A stretch of 5,088 bases of DNA from an uncultured Maribacter sp. GTDB lineage: Bacteria > Bacteroidota > Bacteroidia > Flavobacteriales > Flavobacteriaceae. Shown in pieces: positions 1 to 5,088 of the stretch. Both the position numbers and the translations under genes were made by a program. The stretch's first letter is position 1, and each line of letters starts with the position of its first letter. The stretch lies in NCBI GenBank assembly GCA_905479535.1, contig CAJQMW010000010.1:1-5088 (forward strand), written 5' to 3'. A model generated the notes under the pieces. It saw nothing but the letters and a program-made list of their open reading frames with translations. It did not search any database and was not told where the DNA came from.

Positions 1-1
1 T

Positions 2-400
2 TTATTGCACAAAGATTCCCAAAAGGATATGTTGCCAATACGGCTGCAGGCCTACGAGCGTATGGCATTATTTTTAGAACGTATGGCTCTACCGAGTTTA
101 GTAGTACGTGTAGCACCACTAACAAAAGATAAATCGGCCTACGAGAATCAATTAATCAAAAGCATTGAAACCGAGTTTGACCATAATTTATCCCAGCAGA
201 TTTATATGACGGATGAATGTTGGAACATCATCAAAGCGGCCAAGAATGCCACAGTACAAATGATACGTAAAGCGGCAATGAGTGAAACAGAAACTGCCGA
301 CAAACTTAGGGAAGACATCTTAACCGAAACCATGGAAAAAGCTTCTCCTTCCGCTACCGCCCTGTCCTTCGTTAAAAAGGAAATTGGGGAACTCTGGTGA
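2..400 (+). CDS. Conserved flavobacterial protein of unknown function, C-terminal part (5' end outside window)
   Basis: The frame is open from the left edge to a TGA stop at 398-400, so the gene starts upstream and about 133 codons are visible. The TTG at position 5 would be a possible start, but the reading frame continues to its left (codon TTA, Leu) and the text LLHKDSQKDMLPIRLQAYER reads like the middle of a known flavobacterial family, so I treat the gene as 5'-partial. From memory this resembles the group labelled DUF7935, small proteins with an N-terminal membrane anchor followed by a charged helical cytoplasmic part. The anchor would lie outside the window. Visible landmarks are RLQAYERMALFLERM, FDHNLSQQIYMTDECW and a C-terminus ending in GELW. 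The composition is mostly helical and charged, with no catalytic motif that I recognise. Function is unknown. It converges on the patatin gene across a 97-bp spacer. The family label is a recollection; the coding call is firm. Confidence 0.85.
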   Translation, partial: LLHKDSQKDMLPIRLQAYERMALFLERMALPSLVVRVAPLTKDKSAYENQLIKSIETEFDHNLSQQIYMTDECWNIIKAAKNATVQMIRKAAMSETETADKLREDILTETMEKASPSATALSFVKKEIGELW

Positions 401-437
401 TCAAACTCAAGTTCAAGTATCAAATTCAAATTCAAAT
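401..437. repeat. Hexamer tandem repeat, TCAA(A/G)(C/T) x6
   Basis: Directly after the TGA stop, the sequence is six near-identical hexamers: TCAAAC, TCAAGT, TCAAGT (followed by one extra A), then three exact copies of TCAAAT at 420-437. It is non-coding, lies in the spacer between converging genes, and looks like a slipped-strand microsatellite. No function is visible. Confidence 0.7.
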
Positions 438-449
438 AAGTTTATATGT

Positions 450-485
450 TTAGGAGTTTATTTAGATAATTTTCCTAACTCCTAA
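450..485. terminator. Candidate hairpin between converging genes (weak terminator)
   Basis: TTAGGAGTT at 450-458 is a perfect 9-bp inverted match to AACTCCTAA at 477-485, with an 18-nt AT-rich loop. Because AACTCCTAA recurs at 484-492, the left arm can pair in a second register. Position between two converging 3' ends suggests a bidirectional transcription end, but no clear U-run follows the stem on either strand, so this is not a textbook intrinsic terminator. Confidence 0.35.
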
Positions 486-494
486 CTCCTAACT
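474..494. repeat. Heptamer tandem repeat, CCTAACT x3
   Basis: Three exact head-to-tail copies of CCTAACT end 3 bp before the patatin stop codon. Read on the minus strand they are AGTTAGG units just after the patatin stop. The right arm of the candidate hairpin is made of these units. Short heptamer arrays of this kind are typical of slippage-prone intergenic DNA; the exact origin is not visible. Confidence 0.75.
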
Positions 495-497
495 GCA

Positions 498-1412
498 CTA
501 TTCATACTCATTGGGCTCAATAGGATTTGTCTCTTCATTTTTATTCTTTGCATACAAATAGCCCCTCTTCCACCAAAGTGTCATTTTGTCCTTGTCAAAA
601 ATCAAGGAATTCGTTGTTAGAATGGTTGGGGTGTAATATAAGTTGATGATGGCGTTATTCTGATTGGCTACAAGCTTTCCTATTCTTATATTTTGACTCT
701 CTATTCGGTCCAGTATAAAACTCATCATCGTCGTGAGTAGTTCAAAAGGGTTTCTGGAAGGCATTCTATTGTAATAGGTTACCTCTGTATGCAATACTAC
801 TACATCAACTTCGGTTGCCCCGCGTCGTATGGCCTCCTCAATTGGGACGATACTCCCTAATCCGCCGTCCGCGTACTCGCATCCATTTTTTCGTACCAAA
901 CTCATAAAAGGCGTATAGTTGGAAGAAATCCAGACCCAATCGCAATAATCATCATAGGTGCAGTCCTTTAATGTCTTGTATTCCACCTGATTCAAGGAGA
1001 GGTTGGAGACCGTAATTACAACGTCAGGATTGCCTTCTTTCAACTGTTGGAATTCTTCCTTGGTAATGCTATTTTCAATAAGTTCCCTTAAATTCTCGCT
1101 CTCCCCAAACGTTTTTTTACCGCTCGCTAAATTTTTAAGAACGTTCCAGTGGTTAATCGAAATTTCATCAACACCGTACTTTTTTCGTATTAGAAAAGGG
1201 CAGTTATTGAAAATGCTCTTCTGGTTAACGTTTGAATAAATTCTCTTTATTTTATCAAGCTTTCCTAGGGCCAAATGGGAAATCAACAAGCTGCCGGTAG
1301 AGGTACCAACGAACAAATCGTATTTCTTTCCAGATTCTTGAATAAGGAACTGTGCAACGCCTCCGGCAAAAGCACCTTTACTACCTCCTCCTGAAATGAC
1401 CAATGCACGCAT
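498..1412 (-). CDS. Patatin-like phospholipase (lipid acyl hydrolase)
   Basis: A 304-residue protein with all the active-site marks of the patatin family, serine hydrolases that use a Ser-Asp dyad to release fatty acids from phospholipids or other acyl lipids. The glycine-rich oxyanion loop GGGSKG is at residues 8-13, the nucleophile elbow GTSTG at 36-40 puts the catalytic Ser at 38, and the DGG motif in YADGGLG puts the catalytic Asp at 182. Family knowledge and these intact residues support an active enzyme; the natural lipid is unknown. The catalytic fold begins at residue 2, so there is no signal peptide, and no membrane segment is evident, which suggests a cytoplasmic enzyme. It has no CBS or BamA-like extension as larger bacterial patatins may have. 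The ATG start overlaps the TAA of the upstream aminopeptidase gene by one base (TAATG), with only a weak purine stretch (AAAGAA) before it, so it is probably translated by coupling and transcribed from the aminopeptidase promoter. Confidence 0.93.
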   Translation of the reverse strand: MRALVISGGGSKGAFAGGVAQFLIQESGKKYDLFVGTSTGSLLISHLALGKLDKIKRIYSNVNQKSIFNNCPFLIRKKYGVDEISINHWNVLKNLASGKKTFGESENLRELIENSITKEEFQQLKEGNPDVVITVSNLSLNQVEYKTLKDCTYDDYCDWVWISSNYTPFMSLVRKNGCEYADGGLGSIVPIEEAIRRGATEVDVVVLHTEVTYYNRMPSRNPFELLTTMMSFILDRIESQNIRIGKLVANQNNAIINLYYTPTILTTNSLIFDKDKMTLWWKRGYLYAKNKNEETNPIEPNEYE

Positions 1413-3493
1413 TAATTCTTTAGTTTAGTATGGATATAACGCAAATCATCGTCTTTTAGTTCCTGAGCCAGTTTCTGAATCTTTAAGTAGTAGTTTGGAT
1501 CTTCTAATAACTCATCAACTAAATTTCGGGCGAATTTTTTGAATTGCCAAGCGTGATGGTTCGTAGCCAGAATTAAATTAATCAGGCTTTCCTCATTGAA
1601 AGTAATAGCTTCTTTCAGGTAAAAAAAAGCATTTTGTCGTACTTCAAAAGAATATTCCGAGCCGGTATAAGAATTCAATTCTTCCAAATAATTTTGTGTA
1701 TCTGATTCCTTATAATTCTCAGTAAGTATTGCCAAAATCAGCCACAGCATCCCAATATTCTTGTTAGGCAATCCAATGATACCTTTTGTCATTTCTAGAT
1801 ATGTGAACCGGTCTTCCGGATAGTACTGCCATAAATTAAATAAGGCCATTTCTTTGGTAATATAACTCCTATCGGAAAGTAAGGAGACCAACTGTTCTTT
1901 CGGTAGTATATCATTTAAACCTTTTTGGCTCAGCAATGATCGCCTTACGGGAACTGTATCCGATTGGAACGCTTTGTCTTGGACTTCGAAAGGTAAGGCT
2001 GACCTATATTTTTCGAGCATGCGTGTCTTTAGATGAATTGAATTGCTTTGGTTCCAATATTTTAAATAGTCAATATCCTCACTTTGAGCAGACTTCATTT
2101 CCGCTTCCAGTTTTAAAAATACCGCTATGGAAGTAGATTCTTGGCTTAATTCCTCAATCGCCACATTAATAGGAAATGAAGTGGATTCCAACCAATTTTT
2201 CTTAAAATCGGATAAATTTAAGCTACTGGCAAATTCCATCTCATTAATAAAATTTGTAACCGTTACATTCTTAAATTCATATTTTTTCAGGTAGTTTTTG
2301 ATTCCAGTCTTAAACGCCCCATTACCTACCAATTCCCGAAGTATTACCAAGGCCCACGCACCCTTTTCATAAAAAGTAAGACTACTTGCCTTTGGGTCCA
2401 ACAAGGACTGCCCTTCTCCCCTCTCCGAAATTTCCTGAAGTTGCTGGGCAGTCTTATATAGCTTCCAATAAAAATGGTCATCGCCAAATACCTCACGTTC
2501 TGCTAGATAGGCGTAATAAGTTGCAAAACCCTCATGTAGCCAATGATGTTCGCCGTCCTTTTCGGTTACCAGATTACCGAACCATTGGTGTGCCAATTCG
2601 TGAGCGTTCACGTTAACATAATTCTTATCGACAAAAGCGGTGGAATCGATAACGTACTGGTCCGAGAAAATCGTGGTTCCCGTATTTTCCATCCCTGCAT
2701 ATAGAAAATCCCGAACTGGAACTTGCTTGTAATTCTGCCATGGATACGCAACACCGATTTTCTTTTCCAAAAAATCAAAGATTTCCTTGGTGTAGCGGTA
2801 TGTGGGTTCAACTTTCAGACTATCCTCTGGATAGAAATAATTTGTTATGGGAATTCCCGAATCCGAAATTAATTCTTGTTTATTATAATCACCAATGACA
2901 AAAGCTAGCAAATAGCTGCTCATTGGTTTTTGCATATCAAAACTCCAGGTGGTCTTTTTCTTATCTTCATTTTTATTGGTAAGTATACCGTTGGCAATAA
3001 CCTCATGGCCATTGTTAGCGTTAATATTGAGGTCAAACTCCACCTTCTCCGTCATGTCATCAAAACTAGGCAGCCAATGACTCGTGTATTTGCCCTGACC
3101 TTGGGTCCAGATTTGTTCGTTTCCCTCAATAAAATCTGCCCAACCTAAAAAGTAAACGGTCTGTTTAGGTTCGCAAGAATATTGAATATTTAATTCGTAA
3201 TTTTTCTTATTTTTGAATTCATTTCGAATGGAGATTGTTTTTCCATTATTAGTATAACCAATCGGTTTTCCATCAAGAAGGACTTTAGAAAATTGTAAAT
3301 CCCGTGCATCCAGAAAAACAGCATCTACATCGGCCAATATTTGAAATTCATAAATAACAGTCCCTATTATCCTCTTTTCATCGGGAATCGGTTCTATAAA
3401 AATCTCAGCGTGAATAAAGTCTACCTTATCTTGATGCTGAGCACTTACATATACATTTAGCAGGAGGAAAATAACACCCAAGATTCGTTTCAT
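1412..3493 (-). CDS. Secreted M1 family zinc aminopeptidase
   Basis: A 693-residue M1 (gluzincin) metallopeptidase that removes N-terminal residues from peptides. Residues 1-18 (MKRILGVIFLLLNVYVSA) form a signal peptide with a likely signal peptidase I cut after VSA, leaving Gln19 first; the mature enzyme should be periplasmic or surface-exposed. An N-terminal beta-rich domain follows, including the family text TSHWLPSFDD (near 137-146). The catalytic domain has AGMEN (266-270, exopeptidase motif), HELAH (298-302) with the third zinc ligand Glu321 (in WLHEGF, HExxH-x18-E), and Tyr375 in FYEKG as the likely transition-state Tyr. All key residues are present. About 250 C-terminal residues look like a helical repeat-type domain. 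No C-terminal T9SS sorting domain is visible. A GTG codon at 3514 would add seven residues, but I prefer the ATG at 3493 because it gives a clean signal peptide and the only good promoter match lies so close that the GTG would sit at about the transcription start. It is first in an operon with the patatin gene. The substrate is unknown. Confidence 0.95.
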   Translation of the reverse strand: MKRILGVIFLLLNVYVSAQHQDKVDFIHAEIFIEPIPDEKRIIGTVIYEFQILADVDAVFLDARDLQFSKVLLDGKPIGYTNNGKTISIRNEFKNKKNYELNIQYSCEPKQTVYFLGWADFIEGNEQIWTQGQGKYTSHWLPSFDDMTEKVEFDLNINANNGHEVIANGILTNKNEDKKKTTWSFDMQKPMSSYLLAFVIGDYNKQELISDSGIPITNYFYPEDSLKVEPTYRYTKEIFDFLEKKIGVAYPWQNYKQVPVRDFLYAGMENTGTTIFSDQYVIDSTAFVDKNYVNVNAHELAHQWFGNLVTEKDGEHHWLHEGFATYYAYLAEREVFGDDHFYWKLYKTAQQLQEISERGEGQSLLDPKASSLTFYEKGAWALVILRELVGNGAFKTGIKNYLKKYEFKNVTVTNFINEMEFASSLNLSDFKKNWLESTSFPINVAIEELSQESTSIAVFLKLEAEMKSAQSEDIDYLKYWNQSNSIHLKTRMLEKYRSALPFEVQDKAFQSDTVPVRRSLLSQKGLNDILPKEQLVSLLSDRSYITKEMALFNLWQYYPEDRFTYLEMTKGIIGLPNKNIGMLWLILAILTENYKESDTQNYLEELNSYTGSEYSFEVRQNAFFYLKEAITFNEESLINLILATNHHAWQFKKFARNLVDELLEDPNYYLKIQKLAQELKDDDLRYIHTKLKN

Positions 3494-3518
3494 AATTGTA
3501 AACAAGCAAAACACAGAC

Positions 3519-3554
3519 CAAAGTTAGGGCTTTAGATTGTATGTTCTTTACCAA
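3519..3554 (-). promoter_or_regulatory. Candidate Bacteroidetes-type promoter for the aminopeptidase-patatin operon
   Basis: On the minus strand TAACTTTG (3526 down to 3519) is a perfect match to the Bacteroidetes -7 element TAnnTTTG. A TTG at 3554-3552 could be the -33 element, but the 25-nt spacing is somewhat longer than usual. Transcription would begin near 3512, giving a leader of about 20 nt before the ATG at 3493. The -7 match is seen; the activity is inferred. Confidence 0.5.
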
Positions 3555-3561
3555 CCTTACC

Positions 3562-3587
3562 TTGATGGAACTGAGTAAATAGTTTTC
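3562..3587 (+). promoter_or_regulatory. Weak candidate promoter for recG
   Basis: TTG at 3562-3564 and TAGTTTTC at 3580-3587 match the Bacteroidetes -33/-7 pattern except for the last base of the -7 box and a short 15-nt spacing. It lies 35 bp before the recG ATG, in the 129-bp region between the diverging genes. It is the best plus-strand candidate I see, but it is weak. Confidence 0.25.
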
Positions 3588-3622
3588 TTGCACCTCAAAA
3601 CACTATCGCCTAAATTCGTCAA

Positions 3623-5088
3623 ATGAATGCCAATTTTCTACAAACTCCTGTTGCTTATTTAAAAGGCGTTGGTCCCAATAGGGCGGAAAGTTTGCAATCG
3701 GAATTGGGCATTCAGGTCTATCAAGACCTGTTAAATCTATTTCCCAATAGATATATTGATAAGACCCAGTACTACAAAATAAACCAATTACAAAAGAGTA
3801 ATGCCGATGTGCAAATAATTGGTAAAATAATTAATATCAAAACTGTAGAGCAAAAAAAAGGCACAAGGCTGGTCGCGAAATTTCAAGATGATACTGGGGA
3901 AATGGAATTGGTCTGGTTCCGTGGACAAAAATGGATTAGGGAAAATTTAAAACTCAATATTCCTTATGTGATTTTTGGTAAATGCAATTGGTTTAATGGT
4001 GTTTTTTCGATGCCACATCCGGAAATGGAACTGCTCACTCAACATAAAGAGGGACTTAAGGTTTATATGCAGCCCGTATATCCTTCTACTGAAAAATTAA
4101 GTAATAAGGGCATTACCAATAGGGTCATTAGCAAATTGATGCAACAATTATTTATAGAGACCAAAGGAAGATTCGCAGAAACACTATCGGACAAATTATT
4201 ATTTGAACTAAAGCTTATTAATAAAAGTGATGCAATCTTTAATATCCACTTTCCGAAAAATCAGGAATTGTTGGCCAAAGCCCAATTCCGTTTAAAATTT
4301 GAAGAATTGTTTTACGTACAGATGCAGCTTATCGCAAAGAACATGTTGCACAAGCAAAAAATTAAGGGATTCAATTTTGACCAGGTCGGCGAACTTTTCA
4401 ATAATTTTTACCAAAACCATCTTCCTTTTGAGCTTACGGAGGCTCAAAAAAGGGTCATCAAGGAAATCAGGGCGGATTTGGGAAGCAACGCCCAAATGAA
4501 CAGGTTACTACAAGGTGATGTAGGCTCGGGTAAGACTATCGTTGCTGTAATGCTCATGCTTCTGGCCATTGACAACGGTTTCCAAGCCTGTTTAATGGCA
4601 CCTACAGAAATTTTAGCCAACCAACATTACAATGGCATCTCGGAACTTCTCAAAGGAACAAACGTAACTTGTAAACTGCTCACCGGGTCCGTTAAAAAAT
4701 CGGCCAGAAAACCCATCCATGAACAACTGGAGAATGGAGAGTTAAACATACTTATCGGAACCCATGCACTTCTGGAGGATAAAGTGCAGTTCAAAAATTT
4801 AGGCTTGGCCATTATAGATGAGCAGCACCGTTTTGGGGTAGCACAACGATCTAAGCTTTGGCATAAAGGAGGCCCACCCCAAACCCCTCCCAAAGGGAGG
4901 GTGAATGAGATACATCACAAGTACCAAACTGCCAGACCCTCTACATACATTCTTTTAAAAAAACATCAGGAAGAACGAAAAAAACAAACCACGGAAGCTG
5001 AAAGAATTTTATGGGAACAGCTAAAAACCAAACAATTGGGATCGAAGTTTAGAAGGCAGCATATCATCGACGAATTTATCGTTGACTT
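3623..5088 (+). CDS. recG: ATP-dependent DNA helicase RecG, 3'-partial, with an in-frame endonuclease domain insert
   Basis: RecG is a monomeric double-stranded DNA translocase that remodels stalled replication forks and migrates branched DNA. The visible 488 codons are open from ATG 3623 to the right edge. Residues 1-50 carry the helix-hairpin-like start (YLKGVGPNRAESL); residues ~62-140 form the OB-fold wedge domain (ending near MPHPEME) that binds the fork junction. The helicase part has Walker A GDVGSGKT (298-305), motif Ia PTEILANQH (327-335), TGS (354-356), GTHAL (379-383) and motif II DEQH (399-402) followed by RFGVAQRSKLW to 413. In normal RecG a short linker then leads to motif III (TATPIPRT). 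Here, from about residue 416, the frame instead continues into a DUF559-type nuclease domain with no stop. Motifs III-VI are not in the window, so RecG may resume beyond it or may be truncated. The ATG was chosen because the known RecG N-terminus starts right there; there is no clear Shine-Dalgarno site, as usual in Bacteroidetes. The gene diverges from the aminopeptidase gene. Confidence 0.95.
   Translation, partial: MNANFLQTPVAYLKGVGPNRAESLQSELGIQVYQDLLNLFPNRYIDKTQYYKINQLQKSNADVQIIGKIINIKTVEQKKGTRLVAKFQDDTGEMELVWFRGQKWIRENLKLNIPYVIFGKCNWFNGVFSMPHPEMELLTQHKEGLKVYMQPVYPSTEKLSNKGITNRVISKLMQQLFIETKGRFAETLSDKLLFELKLINKSDAIFNIHFPKNQELLAKAQFRLKFEELFYVQMQLIAKNMLHKQKIKGFNFDQVGELFNNFYQNHLPFELTEAQKRVIKEIRADLGSNAQMNRLLQGDVGSGKTIVAVMLMLLAIDNGFQACLMAPTEILANQHYNGISELLKGTNVTCKLLTGSVKKSARKPIHEQLENGELNILIGTHALLEDKVQFKNLGLAIIDEQHRFGVAQRSKLWHKGGPPQTPPKGRVNEIHHKYQTARPSTYILLKKHQEERKKQTTEAERILWEQLKTKQLGSKFRRQHIIDEFIVD
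4873..4891 (-). other. G-quadruplex motif on the minus (template) strand
   Basis: The plus strand reads CCC-A-CCCC-AAA-CCCC-T-CCC, so the minus strand has four runs of at least three G with loops of 1, 3 and 1 bases. This fits the canonical G4 pattern with very short, stabilising loops. It is on the template strand of recG and overlaps the left arm of the adjacent hairpin, so the two structures would compete. Folding is inferred. Confidence 0.65.
4885..4901. repeat. Perfect 7-bp palindromic hairpin at the recG/DUF559 join
   Basis: CCCTCCC (4885-4891), AAA, GGGAGGG (4895-4901) is a perfect, all but one pair G-C, 7-bp stem with a three-base loop, inside the open reading frame (coding for PPKGR). 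It stands out in AT-rich DNA and marks the left edge of the inserted nuclease domain. It may be the terminal inverted structure of a dispersed element. Confidence 0.8.

Larger units (their letters stand above)
4868..5088 (+). mobile_element. In-frame DUF559 (Vsr-like) endonuclease insert in recG, right end outside window
   Basis: After RecG residue 415 the protein reads GGPPQTPPKGR, a low-complexity join, then YQTARPSTYILLKKHQEERK and TEAERILWEQL, LGSKFRRQHIIDEFIVD. The second part is typical of DUF559 proteins (small nucleases with the Vsr/PD-(D/E)XK-like fold), which usually occur alone in Bacteroidetes. Visible conserved elements are TEAE (457-460), LW (463-464), KFRRQH (475-480) and IVD (486-488). 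The later acidic and His residues of the active site fall outside the window. The left boundary is placed where RecG similarity stops; it is approximate to a few codons. Stand-alone proteins of this type begin near the same YxTAxPxxY text, so the domain looks complete at its N-terminal side. No in-frame ATG occurs in the insert. Calling it mobile is inference from its foreign position, the palindromic edge and memory of similar short C-rich/G-rich repeats near DUF559 genes; it could instead be a fixed domain of this RecG lineage. Confidence 0.6.

Noticed and set aside
202..435. Minus-strand open frame opposite the first gene
   Set aside because: It lies over a well-conserved plus-strand coding region and the period-6 repeat; the protein resembles no family that I know.
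401..494. CRISPR array
   Set aside because: The repeats are 6-7 bp with no spacers between them; there are no cas genes nearby.
1936..3148. Several short plus-strand frames and one minus-strand frame within the aminopeptidase gene
   Set aside because: All are out-of-frame shadows of a complete M1 enzyme with intact motifs.
3494..3514. GTG start adding seven residues to the aminopeptidase
   Set aside because: It spoils a clean signal peptide and lies at about the predicted transcription start; the ATG at 3493 fits better.
3494..3622. Small RNA, tRNA or riboswitch in the divergent spacer
   Set aside because: No cloverleaf, conserved aptamer or strong stem was seen in the 129 bp; promoter elements explain it well enough.
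4627..4893. Minus-strand open frame of 88 codons opposite recG
   Set aside because: It is a shadow of the RecG helicase motifs; its start text comes from the C-rich block and has no family likeness.
4862..4910. recG frameshift or early stop at the point where homology ends
   Set aside because: I translated every codon from 3623 to 5086 and found no stop; the nuclease domain is in the same frame.

Overview
The window looks like chromosomal DNA of a marine-type member of the Flavobacteriia (Bacteroidetes). The evidence is AT-rich coding sequence, no strong Shine-Dalgarno sites, one good match to the Bacteroidetes -7 promoter element (TAnnTTTG), and proteins that all read as flavobacterial versions of their families. 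The exact genus cannot be read from this sequence.

Layout. (1) Positions 2-400 (+) hold the C-terminal part of a small conserved flavobacterial protein of unknown function. (2) Positions 401-497 are a spacer between converging genes, made mostly of two short tandem repeats (period 6 and period 7) and a possible hairpin terminator. (3) Positions 498-3493 (-) hold a two-gene operon: a secreted M1 zinc aminopeptidase (upstream) and a cytoplasmic patatin-like lipid acyl hydrolase (downstream), overlapping by one base (TAATG). (4) Positions 3494-3622 are a divergent promoter region. (5) Positions 3623-5088 (+) hold the ATP-dependent DNA helicase gene recG, which runs off the right edge.

The notable part is the right end. 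RecG is normal through its wedge domain, Walker A and DEQH box. After residue ~415 the reading frame leaves RecG homology and continues without a stop into a DUF559 (Vsr-like) endonuclease domain. The join carries a C-rich/G-rich block that forms both a perfect 7-bp hairpin and a four-tract G-quadruplex motif on the minus strand. The insert has no in-frame ATG of its own, so as far as visible it is made only as part of RecG. The simplest reading is an in-frame mobile or domesticated nuclease element lodged between helicase motifs II and III. The window ends before the far side of the insert, so whether RecG motifs III-VI follow in frame cannot be seen here.

The genes do not form one obvious pathway. 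The aminopeptidase and the patatin are probably co-transcribed (periplasmic peptide trimming and cytoplasmic lipid hydrolysis). RecG (fork rescue and branch migration) is transcribed away from them.
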